DNA from: Chitinophaga sp. Ak27
Lineage (GTDB): Bacteria > Bacteroidota > Bacteroidia > Chitinophagales > Chitinophagaceae
DNA: 64,000 nucleotides
NCBI RefSeq assembly: GCF_012726295.1
Contig: NZ_JABAOB010000004.1
Location: 496,001 to 560,000, forward strand
Direction: 5' to 3'
Under the pieces are notes generated by a model. That model was not told the DNA's origin. It searched no databases and saw nothing but the letters and a program-made list of their open reading frames with translations. Positions 1 through 8,897 of the stretch are shown piece by piece; positions within the stretch are counted from its first letter, which is position 1; every line of letters starts with the position of its first letter. The position numbers were made by a program, and so were the translations under genes.

Positions 1-966
1 GGCGCCCTGGTGGCTGTTATCTGGAGAGGGGTAGCCATGGGCATGCCTACCTCCGCCTTGTTGTCTTTTGTGTTGTACTCCCTGTTCATAGGCGGCTCGG
101 TGGCCGGGCTGGCAGAAGTATATACCAACCTGCAAAAGAGTATCGGCGCCACAGAACATTTGCTGGAGATTCTGGACGAACCGGCAGAAGATATTACACC
201 GGTGACGGCTATTGCGCCGGAAAACCAGCTGGACGGGCAGATTAGCTTCCGCGATATTTCTTTCCATTATCCTTCCCGGCCAGACCTGAGTATCATGAAT
301 AATGTTTCGTTTGATATATATGCCGATCAGAAGGTAGCTTTGGTAGGACCCAGTGGCGCCGGTAAAAGCACCATTGTATCCTTACTGTTACGCCTGTACG
401 ACCCGGTAAGCGGACATATTTTGTTTGATGGTAAAGACAGCAAATCCTTTCCGTTATCACAACTACGTTCGCAGATGGCCGTTGTACCGCAGGATGTTTT
501 TCTTTTCGGCGGTACCATTGCGGAAAACATTGCCTATGGTAAACCGGATGCTACAATAGCTGAAATGGAAGCCGCTGCGCGGCAGGCCAATGCTTGGGAA
601 TTCATACAACGGTTCCCGTTAGGGCTCGACACCGTAGTCGGAGAACGCGGAATACAACTCTCCGGAGGCCAGCGCCAACGCATTGCCATTGCCCGCGCCG
701 TACTCAAAAATCCCCGCATCCTGATATTGGACGAGGCTACATCTGCATTGGATTCGGAGTCAGAAAAACTGGTGCAGGACGCCCTGGATAAACTCATGGA
801 AGGCCGTACTTCCCTGGTAATTGCTCACCGTCTCGCTACGGTAAGACAGGCAGATAAAATTATTGTACTCGATAAAGGACGTATTGTGGAGGAAGGTACC
901 CACAACGAATTAATAGGACTGGATGGTTTGTATAGAACCTTGAGTGATATGCAGTTTGCCAGTTAA
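1..966 (+). CDS. ABC exporter, C-terminal part (MsbA-like, truncated by window edge)
   Basis: The reading frame is open from base 1 (GGC GCC CTG GTG), so the gene starts outside the window. What remains is the last transmembrane helix region (about residues 1-50), a linker, and a complete nucleotide-binding domain. Visible motifs are Walker A GPSGAGKST, Q-loop VPQDVFLFGG, signature LSGGQRQR, Walker B ILILDEATSALD and H-loop VIAHRL. A half-size exporter with fused TMD-NBD (ABCB/MsbA type) would work as an inner-membrane homodimer or heterodimer, exporting a lipid, peptide or drug; the substrate cannot be read. The gene ends 10 nt before a long palindrome (977-1081) and is convergent with the thioesterase gene. 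Confidence 0.95.
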   Translation, partial: GALVAVIWRGVAMGMPTSALLSFVLYSLFIGGSVAGLAEVYTNLQKSIGATEHLLEILDEPAEDITPVTAIAPENQLDGQISFRDISFHYPSRPDLSIMNNVSFDIYADQKVALVGPSGAGKSTIVSLLLRLYDPVSGHILFDGKDSKSFPLSQLRSQMAVVPQDVFLFGGTIAENIAYGKPDATIAEMEAAARQANAWEFIQRFPLGLDTVVGERGIQLSGGQRQRIAIARAVLKNPRILILDEATSALDSESEKLVQDALDKLMEGRTSLVIAHRLATVRQADKIIVLDKGRIVEEGTHNELIGLDGLYRTLSDMQFAS

Positions 967-976
967 GCTGAAAGAA

Positions 977-1081
977 AGCAGAAAGCGTAAAACAAAAAGC
1001 TATTGTGGAGGATGATTAAAGCGAATATCAAATAGTCGCCAGGTCTTCTTCACAATAGCTTTTTGCTTTACGCTTTCTGCT
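977..1081. repeat. Dispersed long palindrome, copy R1
   Basis: Left arm 977-1007 and right arm 1051-1081 are complementary over 31 bp with one mismatch. The 43-nt loop contains AGGATGATTAAAGCGA and an inner hairpin GCGA (1021-1024) / TCGC (1036-1039). The element fills the gap between two convergent genes and its right arm ends 1 nt before the thioesterase stop codon. The arm core AAAGCTATTGTG and the loop recur in R2 at 19.3 kb, so this is a repeat family and not a lone terminator, although it could also terminate transcription from both sides. Confidence 0.9.
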
Positions 1082-1082
1082 A

Positions 1083-1556
1083 TTACAAATACGGTTTCAT
1101 TTCTTCATCAATATCCTTACGCAGGTCCATCAGCTTTTTGGCGTATCCTTCCAGGCTGATTTCATTGGCGGTTTGTGGAATCCATTTGGGTACCGGCACT
1201 GTTTTTCCGGTGTCATCTACTGCCGCAAATACCATGACGCAGTGAGTGGTTTTTGATTTTTGTTGCTGTCGCGGGTTGCCGGCAAATACATCTATAGAGA
1301 TATGCATGCTGGTAGTACCGGTGTAGATAATCTTGGCCTGGATTTCCACCAGGTCGCCAATTGCAATCGGCTTGAAGAAACGAATGCCTCCCACATAAAC
1401 AGTAACCGCGTATTGTCCGCTCCAATTGGCCGCACAGGTATAACCTGCCTGGTCAATCCACTTCATAACAGACCCTCCGTGTACCTTTCCACCAAAGTTA
1501 ACGTCCGATGGTTCGGCTAGAAACCGCAGGGTAATAGTGTGATAAATAGAATCCAT
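1083..1556 (-). CDS. Acyl-CoA thioesterase, hotdog fold (YciA/BACH type)
   Basis: A 157-residue single hotdog domain, the usual length for YciA-like acyl-CoA hydrolases, which release free fatty acid and CoA in the cytoplasm. The central helix region reads VHGGSVMKWIDQAGYTCA, the typical HGG..M.W.D.A pattern of BACH/YciA enzymes. The following strands include VGGIRFFKPIAIGDLVEI, also typical. The start ATG lies 30 nt downstream of the receptor stop codon on the same strand, so co-transcription is possible, although a near-consensus -7 box (GTACTTTG) lies just inside the gap. Acyl chain specificity cannot be inferred. Confidence 0.9.
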   Translation of the reverse strand: MDSIYHTITLRFLAEPSDVNFGGKVHGGSVMKWIDQAGYTCAANWSGQYAVTVYVGGIRFFKPIAIGDLVEIQAKIIYTGTTSMHISIDVFAGNPRQQQKSKTTHCVMVFAAVDDTGKTVPVPKWIPQTANEISLEGYAKKLMDLRKDIDEEMKPYL

Positions 1557-1586
1557 AATAGATGTTTACAATCTACAAAGTACGAA

Positions 1587-4079
1587 TTAATAATTATCAC
1601 CTCCGTTCATATCCCCGTTGTTATCTTTTGGCCGGTTGTTTTTACGTTTGAACAAATTGGTATCCATCTTGCCAAAACGCCAGGTGGCATTGAGCCTTAG
1701 CTCACGGGTAAGACGCTTACGGTAGTTTTCCTGCTCAGAAAAAGCCGTGCTGGTATAGCTGAGATTACGATCTGTATTGAAGATATCGTTTATGCCCAGG
1801 GAAATGGACAATGCCTTATTCTTCAACATGTCTTTTTTGATTGCGGCATCGGCCGACCATTTTGGTTTTCTTTCTCCCTGTGGTAAAATTTGCCTGGACT
1901 CATATTCTGCACTTACCTGTAAGGCGAGGTTCCACGGCAGTTTCGTATTGCTGTTTAATTTACCAAACCAGGTAAAGCCCTGGTTAGACAGGTTATTACC
2001 ATTACCGCTGGCATTGATCTTCGTTTGGGCCAGGTTTACGTTGGTGGTCAGGTCCCAGGCTTTTGTAAGCTGGCTCCTTAAGGTAAACTCCGCTCCATAG
2101 GAGTTGCGGGTGCTGGCATTAATAGGGTACGACAATACCACATGTTGCGCCTGTCCGTTCAGCGTAAGGGTGGTATCTACATAAAAATCAGTAATGGCAT
2201 TATCGGTATTGCGATAGTATAGAGATACCAGGAGATTATGCTGATGATTAAAGTCTTTCAGGTACGACAGCTCAAAGGAGTTGGTGAATTCAGGCTTCAG
2301 ATCCGGGTTACCGGTGCTGGCGCTTTGCCCGCTGTAGTCGATCGTTGGCAGCAGGTCGCGAAACCAGGGGCGTCTGATACGACGGCTGTAGTTCAGCTGT
2401 AATTCATGATCGCCTTTGAATTTCTGCGACAGGAAGATGCTGGGGAAGAAGCTCACCGGGTAGCTGATCTTATAAGACGATTTTTGTCCCAGCCTTGTTT
2501 CCCCGTCGTAGTTCGACTGTTCTGCCCTCAAGCCAACCTGGTAACCAAAATTGTCTTTGGCACCGGTATAGCTCAGATAGCCCGCATTAATCTGTTCCTG
2601 GTAGTGGTAACTATTGGAAAGGGCAGAATCGAGCACAAAATCGCCGGAAGGATAATTCTGACCAAACGTGTTCGTATAGTTATCAAATTTGCGGGTGTTG
2701 CTGCGTAATCCCATTTCAAGCTTCGACTTTTCAGTGAGTGGCTTTACATAATCCACCTGGGCAGTAAGATAGGTAGTGGTGCCTTCACCGCTACCGTTGC
2801 GCAATTCGGGCTTCCTGGGATCATAAATAGGTTTGCCGGAAAGATCATAATACTGGAGGGAGTAATTGGAGCCATTATCGCCGTTGGCGTGGTTATAAGT
2901 GAAATCGGCGGTCAGCTCTTCTCCTTCTTTCGCAAAGGTATGTTTAAAGCCCAGCTGGGTGGTGTAGTTACGGAATCCATTGAGCGTATTGTCGATACCG
3001 GTGCCATAGCGAACCCGCTGTTGATGGGCGTCCAGCTCATTGACAGTTTGATCGAAATATTTGTTGAAATTACCCCCGGTGATATTTTCAGATAGGGTAA
3101 TTGTATTACGATTATCGATGAACCAATCAAACCCGATACGACCGGTTTGGAACTTACGGTAGAAGTCACCGCTTTCCAGTTGCTCGGTATAAGTGGTGGT
3201 ATCAGCGCCTATGTTTTTCCGGTACAGGCGACTATTCATCGGGGATTTGCGGTTACGGAAATTATAGTTAATGAAGAAGTTGAATTTCTCCTGGCGCAGG
3301 TTGAAATCGATACCGCCATTGGCGCTGCCCAGCGACGAGGCGCCGGCATTCACCGATCCATTGATACCTGCTTTTTTATTTTTCTTCAATACGATATTGA
3401 GAATCCCGCTCATCCCTTCTGCATCGTATTTTGCGGAGGGGTTGGTGACCACTTCGATATTCTGAATAGCATCGGCGGGGATCTGGTCGAGCGTCAATGT
3501 AGAAGGCCGGCCATCAATGAAGATGGTGGGCGTACCATTTCTTACGGTAACGTTACCGTCTATATCTACATTCACCGAAGGTACCTGCTTTAGTACATCG
3601 GTGGCCGTACCACCAATACTGGCCAGGTTCTTTTCTACGTTAAACACCCGTTTATCGATAGCCATCGTAAAGGCAGGCTTTTCGCCAACTACATTCACGG
3701 CCGCCAGTGACTTTACGTTAGGTTTCAATTTAAAATTACCCACGTCGATACTGTTGGCTTTGGGAGAAAGAACCGCATTCTTATAGATCGTTTCGTATCC
3801 TATGAAATTAATCTTGAGGATATATTTATTAAGGGCGATGTTTTCAAAGCGAAAATCTCCATTGGTTTTGGAGAGCATGCCTGTCTGCACAGTGGAGTCG
3901 GAACGCAGCAGTGCTACAGATGCGTACTCAATAGGTTTACCAGTCTGAGCGTCCAGCAATTTACCATAGATGGTACCGGTGCTGGCCGGGCCGGCTTTTT
4001 CACCGGGTTGTTGTGCCATTGTGCTAAAGCAACCAAACAATAATAGCCAACCTGTAAATAACGATACAATTTTTCTCAT
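1587..4079 (-). CDS. TonB-dependent-receptor-like outer membrane protein (OMP_b-brl_3 family)
   Basis: An 830-residue outer-membrane protein. The start at 4079 (MRKIVSLFTGW) is chosen over an in-frame TTG 15 nt upstream because it begins a clear signal peptide ending near AQQ and has GGAAG about 5 nt before the ATG. Domain order: signal peptide, carboxypeptidase-regulatory-like beta domain (about 35-120, GKLLDAQTGKPIEYASV), plug domain (about 130-235, VPSVNVDIDGNVTVRNG and IFIDGRPSTL), then a long barrel of the outer-membrane beta-barrel family 3 type to the C-terminus. Related proteins move ligands across the outer membrane. There is no SusD partner, so it is not a SusCD pair and the ligand is unknown. 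The thioesterase gene follows 30 nt downstream. Confidence 0.88.
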   Translation of the reverse strand: MRKIVSLFTGWLLLFGCFSTMAQQPGEKAGPASTGTIYGKLLDAQTGKPIEYASVALLRSDSTVQTGMLSKTNGDFRFENIALNKYILKINFIGYETIYKNAVLSPKANSIDVGNFKLKPNVKSLAAVNVVGEKPAFTMAIDKRVFNVEKNLASIGGTATDVLKQVPSVNVDIDGNVTVRNGTPTIFIDGRPSTLTLDQIPADAIQNIEVVTNPSAKYDAEGMSGILNIVLKKNKKAGINGSVNAGASSLGSANGGIDFNLRQEKFNFFINYNFRNRKSPMNSRLYRKNIGADTTTYTEQLESGDFYRKFQTGRIGFDWFIDNRNTITLSENITGGNFNKYFDQTVNELDAHQQRVRYGTGIDNTLNGFRNYTTQLGFKHTFAKEGEELTADFTYNHANGDNGSNYSLQYYDLSGKPIYDPRKPELRNGSGEGTTTYLTAQVDYVKPLTEKSKLEMGLRSNTRKFDNYTNTFGQNYPSGDFVLDSALSNSYHYQEQINAGYLSYTGAKDNFGYQVGLRAEQSNYDGETRLGQKSSYKISYPVSFFPSIFLSQKFKGDHELQLNYSRRIRRPWFRDLLPTIDYSGQSASTGNPDLKPEFTNSFELSYLKDFNHQHNLLVSLYYRNTDNAITDFYVDTTLTLNGQAQHVVLSYPINASTRNSYGAEFTLRSQLTKAWDLTTNVNLAQTKINASGNGNNLSNQGFTWFGKLNSNTKLPWNLALQVSAEYESRQILPQGERKPKWSADAAIKKDMLKNKALSISLGINDIFNTDRNLSYTSTAFSEQENYRKRLTRELRLNATWRFGKMDTNLFKRKNNRPKDNNGDMNGGDNY

Positions 4080-4417
4080 AATAGCTTCCAACAATTTATA
4101 GCGGGTGTAAAATTAGTCCTTATGCCTAAAGAATGCCTGTTTTTTAGGATGAAAGGTCAGACAGAACCCTTTACAGTCTGCTATTTCAACTTCAGAATTG
4201 CGCAGGATTCCTTGTGGTAGCAGGTTGTAGAAATACTGTAGAAAAATATCCCAACTGTTAATTAGTGTTAAGCCTCCTGTAAGTGTATGGTGCCCAATGG
4301 AAAGCATACGCTAAAATTTGTGGATAAAAAAGCGTTGAATACAAGTTTATCTTTTCGATTGTAACGGAGAGCAACGTATCTTTACAGCCAGCTGTTGCGT
4401 TATTTTAATTTTTTTAT
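4080..4417. other. Intergenic stretch between divergent receptor and DUF695 genes
   Basis: About 340 bases between two divergent genes. The longest frame in it (minus, 64 codons) shows no recognisable family and no coding bias, so it is not called. The right end carries a plausible promoter for the DUF695 gene (separate entry). The left end should hold the receptor promoter, but no convincing -7 box was seen. No RNA gene was recognised. Confidence 0.5.
4359..4384 (+). promoter_or_regulatory. Candidate promoter of the DUF695/RraB gene
   Basis: TTG at 4359-4361 and TATCTTTA at 4377-4384, one base off the Bacteroidota -7 consensus TAnnTTTG, separated by 15 nt (a little short). The ATG follows 33 nt after the -7 box. 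This is inference from consensus only. Confidence 0.35.
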
Positions 4418-5176
4418 ATGCATAAGGATTACCGACCGGACTGGGATATTTATACGTGCCATATTGAGGAAAGTCCAGCAGTAATAGGCCTTGACCTTGA
4501 TCTGAGACGATTTGCACCATTGAAGGAAAAGCCGAATGCCATATATATAACAGTATATCTTAATCATCCACGTGAAGACGGATTCCCGCAGAACGATGAA
4601 TTTGCCATCATGGGTGAAATAGAGGATCGTTTGGTGGAACAACTGCAAACCAAGCTGGATGCGCACTTCGTTGGCCGCACCTTCTCTAATGGCGTACGTG
4701 ATTTCTACTTCTATACCGGCACTACGTTACTGCATGATAAATTCATTGCGGATGCGATGGTGAATTTTCCCGATTACCGCTATGACTATGGGGTGAAGGA
4801 AGATAATAACTGGGAATTATATTTTGACTTTCTCTTCCCTGACGTATATGAATTTCAACGTATACAAAATAGGAAAGTGTTGCGTATGCTCCGGCAGCAT
4901 GGAGATGCATCTGAAAAAGAGCGTACCATTGAACACTGGATACATTTCAGAACAGAAGAGGATAAAAACGTTTACTGGGAGCACATCAAAGAAAATGGTT
5001 TCTCCCTGGTAAGAGATGAAAAATTAGATAACCCGGAATTCCCCTTTAAACTCTGTATTGCCCGCACTGATAATACCATAGAAACGACCATCGACAGTGT
5101 GGTGATGAGCCTTTGGGAACTGGCTCAACAGGTAAATGCCGAATACGACGGTTGGGAAACGAGCATCATGAAATAA
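4418..5176 (+). CDS. DUF695 domain protein with C-terminal RraB-like domain
   Basis: 252 residues, no signal peptide, acidic and cytoplasmic. The N-terminal half (about 1-140) resembles DUF695, with its W..Y....E..PA.I.LDL opening. The C-terminal half (about 145-245) resembles RraB, the regulator of RNase E activity: KERTIEHWIHFRTEEDK, then a GFSLV stretch, then a hydrophobic acidic ending. RraB in Gammaproteobacteria binds and inhibits RNase E; whether this distant version acts on a ribonuclease here is not known. The gene stands alone between divergent and codirectional neighbours. Family assignment is from remembered patterns, so moderate. Confidence 0.72.
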   Translation: MHKDYRPDWDIYTCHIEESPAVIGLDLDLRRFAPLKEKPNAIYITVYLNHPREDGFPQNDEFAIMGEIEDRLVEQLQTKLDAHFVGRTFSNGVRDFYFYTGTTLLHDKFIADAMVNFPDYRYDYGVKEDNNWELYFDFLFPDVYEFQRIQNRKVLRMLRQHGDASEKERTIEHWIHFRTEEDKNVYWEHIKENGFSLVRDEKLDNPEFPFKLCIARTDNTIETTIDSVVMSLWELAQQVNAEYDGWETSIMK

Positions 5177-5234
5177 CGGTATGCTTTCTGCGTTCTCGTT
5201 TTTTTTCAATATACTTGTTACCTACTGCTAATCC

Positions 5235-7157
5235 TTGAGGAAGTATCTAAAAATATGGCCTACATTAACTGTCATCTGCTGGCTGCTAAGTTTGCATAGC
5301 CCTGCATCAGTATATGCCAGCGCCCAGCAGTTTCCACTTTCCACTGATACGATACCGCATAAAGCTGGGGGCGGCCTGTTTAAAAAAATAGGAGAGTACC
5401 GCGATTCCATGCGTAACAAAGGCTACCGCCAAACGCTCATCAAACGTATTACGCGGCAGGATGAGGCGGTACGCTCCGACGACAACGACAGCACCATCAT
5501 TAAAAGTGAAGCCTATTTTACGCCCTTTGCCGGTAAGGTTATCCGCAATATTTATTACAGGAAGGTAAAAGTATTTGGTCCCAGGAATATTAACGATACC
5601 ACTTTTACCTCTTCCATGAAATTGCTCCGCCTGGCTAACCGCCTGCACTACGATTCCAGGGAATGGGTCATCCGGCAGTCGCTGTTCTTCCGGGAAGACC
5701 AGCGGGTGGATCCCTTTGAACTGGCCGACAACGAGCGTTACCTGCGTAACCGCCCCTTCATCCAGGATGCCCGTATTTACGTGAAAAGTACGGCCGGTGA
5801 TTCTATCGACGTAGAAGTCGTTACCAAAGACCTGTTTGAATATGGCGCCGACCTTACTCAGTTCAGCGCTACCGATGTCCGGGCCAGTGTGTCTAACAAC
5901 GACCTCTTTGGTGCGGGGCAAGGCGTTAAATTTGGTATGCAATGGCGATCGGATTACTCACCTACCTGGAATACAGAAGTACGCTACACCAAGTACAATA
6001 TGTTCGGCTCTTTCGTCGATATGAGCCTGGGATATACTACGCTGAATAACTATGCCCAGCTGGATACCAATGCCTATGAAGGAGCTGTTTTTATTAATTT
6101 CAACCGCCCCCTTTACCGGAATTCGGCTAAGTTGGTAGGGGGATTAAATATATCTAAGAACTGGTCTATCAATATACACGGTTCGCTAGCTGACCTGGGG
6201 GATAGCCTCTACCGGGATTATAACTACACCGTGATTGACGGCTGGATTGGTTATAACCTGATTAACAATTATAAACACGATGGCTCTATTGGGCGTAAGC
6301 CCAACCTGGCGCTGCTGGCGCGGCACTATAATCTTTCATTCCAACGGAAGCCTGATCAGGCCAGGTATAAAGACGATCCGGTGTATAATAATCACCGCTT
6401 TTATTTACTACAGCTGGAAACTTACCGGGTCGACTATTTCAAGGCACACTACTTCTTTGGTTTTGGCCGTACAGAGGATATCCCGCTGGGATACAATATG
6501 AGCGCCACCAGCGGATGGGAAAGCTGGAAAGGCCGGAGAAGGATGTATACAGGTCTGGAAGCGCAGAAATTCTGGATTACCCGGCACCAGGGACTTTTAA
6601 ATACCTCCGTAGGGCTCAGTACTTTTTGGCTGCGGGGCTCCATCGAAGACGCCGTCTTCCATGCCAGGGTCGAATATTACAGCCGTCTGCTCACCTTCCG
6701 TAAGTCCCGGTTCCGCCAGTTCGTTACAGCTGATTACCTGGAAAGCCCTAATCCCTTTTTTAATAAGCCGCTCAACGTTAACATGGAGAATGGTATCTGG
6801 GGATATAAGAATACCAAGCTCAATGGCTTTCAACGTTTGAATGTCAGCTCGGAAACCGTGTATTATAGTCCGTTGAAGTTATTGGGTTTCAAATTCAACT
6901 TCTTTACAACTCTGCAGGCATCCATGATCAACAACAATAACGACGACCTGTTGCAAAATCCCATTTACCTGGGTATTGGTGGTGGATTCAGGATACGTAA
7001 TGAAAACCTGGCGCTGAATACGATAAAAGTTTCAGGATATTATTATCCTAATGCACCGCCGCCTATGAAAAAGGCCATGCTGGAGATTACCACCATTGTT
7101 GATTTCCGGTTTGATGTATCTGCCCTGAAAGTGCCTAACATACTGAGCTTCCGCTAA
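5235..7157 (+). CDS. Omp85/BamA-superfamily outer membrane protein
   Basis: 640 residues. The only in-frame start is TTG at 5235, because a TAA lies two codons upstream. It opens a signal peptide (KIWPTLTVICWLLSL...ASA). A basic, low-complexity stretch (about 45-85) precedes what looks like one POTRA-type beta-alpha-alpha-beta module (about 95-195, KVFGPRNINDTTF ... DARIYVKSTAGDSIDVEVVTKD). The rest is barrel-like, with alternating aromatic strands and repeats such as VSNNDLFGAGQG that are typical of BamA/TamA relatives. BamA proper has five POTRA domains and is longer, so this is an accessory Omp85 member, perhaps for assembly or secretion of one client. It stands alone and its client is unknown. 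Confidence 0.8.
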   Translation: MRKYLKIWPTLTVICWLLSLHSPASVYASAQQFPLSTDTIPHKAGGGLFKKIGEYRDSMRNKGYRQTLIKRITRQDEAVRSDDNDSTIIKSEAYFTPFAGKVIRNIYYRKVKVFGPRNINDTTFTSSMKLLRLANRLHYDSREWVIRQSLFFREDQRVDPFELADNERYLRNRPFIQDARIYVKSTAGDSIDVEVVTKDLFEYGADLTQFSATDVRASVSNNDLFGAGQGVKFGMQWRSDYSPTWNTEVRYTKYNMFGSFVDMSLGYTTLNNYAQLDTNAYEGAVFINFNRPLYRNSAKLVGGLNISKNWSINIHGSLADLGDSLYRDYNYTVIDGWIGYNLINNYKHDGSIGRKPNLALLARHYNLSFQRKPDQARYKDDPVYNNHRFYLLQLETYRVDYFKAHYFFGFGRTEDIPLGYNMSATSGWESWKGRRRMYTGLEAQKFWITRHQGLLNTSVGLSTFWLRGSIEDAVFHARVEYYSRLLTFRKSRFRQFVTADYLESPNPFFNKPLNVNMENGIWGYKNTKLNGFQRLNVSSETVYYSPLKLLGFKFNFFTTLQASMINNNNDDLLQNPIYLGIGGGFRIRNENLALNTIKVSGYYYPNAPPPMKKAMLEITTIVDFRFDVSALKVPNILSFR

Positions 7158-7282
7158 CAGCCTCCTGAAATATGTTAAGACTGCGTAATAGTTTCTACCT
7201 TTACATAACCGGGAAACTGAACGAGACCTGAGTGAAAGCGCATTCCCGGATACTATTATTGCGTTCAACAAACCTGATTGTC

Positions 7283-8362
7283 ATGGAATGGAAAAACGAA
7301 TTAACCCGGCTACTGGGTATCGCTTATCCGCTGATACAAGCCCCTATGTTAGGTATCACTACTCCTGCAATGGTGGCTGCTATCAGTAATAGTGGCGGTC
7401 TGGGCTCCCTGCCCATAGGAGGATTATCACCAGAGAAGGTAACTGCCCTGATCAGGGAGGTAAAGTCACTGACGGCCAACCCGTTTGCGGTGAATATGTT
7501 TACCTATGAGCCTGAGCTGGCTCCGGACCGGTCCACTTTCGATGGCATGCAGGCGCTCATCCACGAGTTATACCAGGCGGCGGGATTTACACCGGCGGCC
7601 GTTAAATATGAAGATTTACAGGTCCATTCCTGGAGAGAACAATTGCCGGTGCTGATTGCTGCAGGCATTCAACACGTGAGTTTCACTTTCGGTATGCCGG
7701 ATGCCGACGGATTTGCGCTCATGAAAGCGCATCGTATGCATATCATGGGAACCGCCACCAGCGTGGCGGAAGCAGTAGTACTGAAGGCCGCGGGGGTAGG
7801 CATCATAGTGGCACAGGGAATAGAAGCCGGTGGACACCGGGGATCCTTTCTGCCCGGCCCCTTATCGCAAACAGGCACTATGGCGCTGGTACCGCAAATT
7901 GCAGATCGTGTGCGCATGCCCGTTATAGCAGCAGGCGGTATTATGGATGCGAGGGGAATAGCCGCCGCGAGAATGCTGGGCGCCGCTGGCGTACAAATGG
8001 GCAGCGCTTTTCTCCGCTGTCATGAAAGCCTGGCTACTCCCGCTCAGAAGGCAGTACTAGGTCAGATAACCGATACAGACACGCAGCTTACCAGGGCCAT
8101 TTCGGGGCGTTGGGCAAGAGGCGTGCGTAATAAATTGATCACGGAACTGGAAGCCGCAGGAGAGGCATTTTGCCCTTATCCTTTCCAGGATATGTTAACA
8201 CAGCCTGCACGTAAAGTGGCGAGGGAGGCAGATAACGCTCAATGGATCAATATTTGGGCGGGCCAGGCGGCCGGTAAGGCACAGGCATGGAGTGCCGCAG
8301 ATATCTTTGCAGAACTGGTACGGGAAACCGCCCTTCTTTTTCCTAATAATAAATTCGCTTAA
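7283..8362 (+). CDS. Nitronate monooxygenase / 2-nitropropane dioxygenase family
   Basis: 359 residues from ATG 7283; the frame extends to a GTG 51 nt upstream, but the family fold starts at MEWKNELTRLL, so the later start is preferred. An FMN-dependent TIM barrel. Visible motifs are the FMN/phosphate loops APMLGITTP (N-terminus), ISNSGGLGSL, the central VAQGIEAGGHRG and PVIAAGGIMDARG followed by GAAGVQMGSAFL. Family members oxidise alkyl nitronates such as propionate 3-nitronate; some act as enoyl reductases. Its last 20 bases overlap tail-to-tail with the minus-strand glycolipid-binding-family gene. Confidence 0.92.
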   Translation: MEWKNELTRLLGIAYPLIQAPMLGITTPAMVAAISNSGGLGSLPIGGLSPEKVTALIREVKSLTANPFAVNMFTYEPELAPDRSTFDGMQALIHELYQAAGFTPAAVKYEDLQVHSWREQLPVLIAAGIQHVSFTFGMPDADGFALMKAHRMHIMGTATSVAEAVVLKAAGVGIIVAQGIEAGGHRGSFLPGPLSQTGTMALVPQIADRVRMPVIAAGGIMDARGIAAARMLGAAGVQMGSAFLRCHESLATPAQKAVLGQITDTDTQLTRAISGRWARGVRNKLITELEAAGEAFCPYPFQDMLTQPARKVAREADNAQWINIWAGQAAGKAQAWSAADIFAELVRETALLFPNNKFA

Positions 8363-8894
8363 ATAACCCGGGGTAGTCCTGCACAATACCCTGGTGATCG
8401 AACGGAATATTAGCACTGAAATCAGTGACAATATTTTCATACAGGTACTCATGGTGGCTTAGCCGGGTATAGCGCTGCTGCACTTTCTGCAACTCAAAGG
8501 CAGGCAGGCTGATATACAGTATATCTAACACTTTACTTTCTCCCTCTTCAAACGACTCCCGCTTTATGGGCAATGTGTTTGTAAATGGAGTCAGCGATAT
8601 ATCGATATCTATACAGTGGTCAAAGGCCGCAATGTGGTTATTGTCTTTATCGAACCAATGCCCATGCAGGTCAGAGGTGAGTTTGAGCTCTGTATAATGT
8701 ATGCCTTCCTGGCGGATATGGAAAGAAGATACCCGCCAATCGGCCGTAATTTCTATAGCATAGTGAACAGAAAATGGTTGTTGTTCGTATACGCCGTTAA
8801 TCCTGCCATTGGCCAGCATTCCCTGTGCATGATCCTGCAGGGTACAATATTCGGTAGCAGGCCATTTCAGCGCTTGCCATATGATGGGTTGCAT
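8343..8894 (-). CDS. Putative glycolipid-binding family protein (PF06475-like)
   Basis: 183 residues, no signal peptide. The opening (WQALKWPATEYCTL), the central H..G.WF....HI..F..CIDIDIS..PFTNTLPI block and the C-terminal RYTRL......Y.YEN stretch match my recollection of the putative glycolipid-binding family found in Pseudomonas and Bacteroidota. The biochemical role is essentially unknown. It begins 3 nt after the stop of the molybdopterin oxidoreductase gene, so it is the last gene of that operon. It overlaps the plus-strand nitronate monooxygenase gene by 20 bp. Confidence 0.78.
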   Translation of the reverse strand: MQPIIWQALKWPATEYCTLQDHAQGMLANGRINGVYEQQPFSVHYAIEITADWRVSSFHIRQEGIHYTELKLTSDLHGHWFDKDNNHIAAFDHCIDIDISLTPFTNTLPIKRESFEEGESKVLDILYISLPAFELQKVQQRYTRLSHHEYLYENIVTDFSANIPFDHQGIVQDYPGLFKRIYY

Positions 8895-8897
8895 GTA

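Noticed and set aside
4113..4307. 64-codon minus-strand frame in the receptor/DUF695 gap
   Set aside because: No recognisable motif, no RBS, and it occupies the expected promoter region of the receptor gene.
5307..5942. 211-codon antisense frame inside the Omp85-like gene
   Set aside because: Antisense shadow of a strongly coding plus-strand gene; no family pattern.
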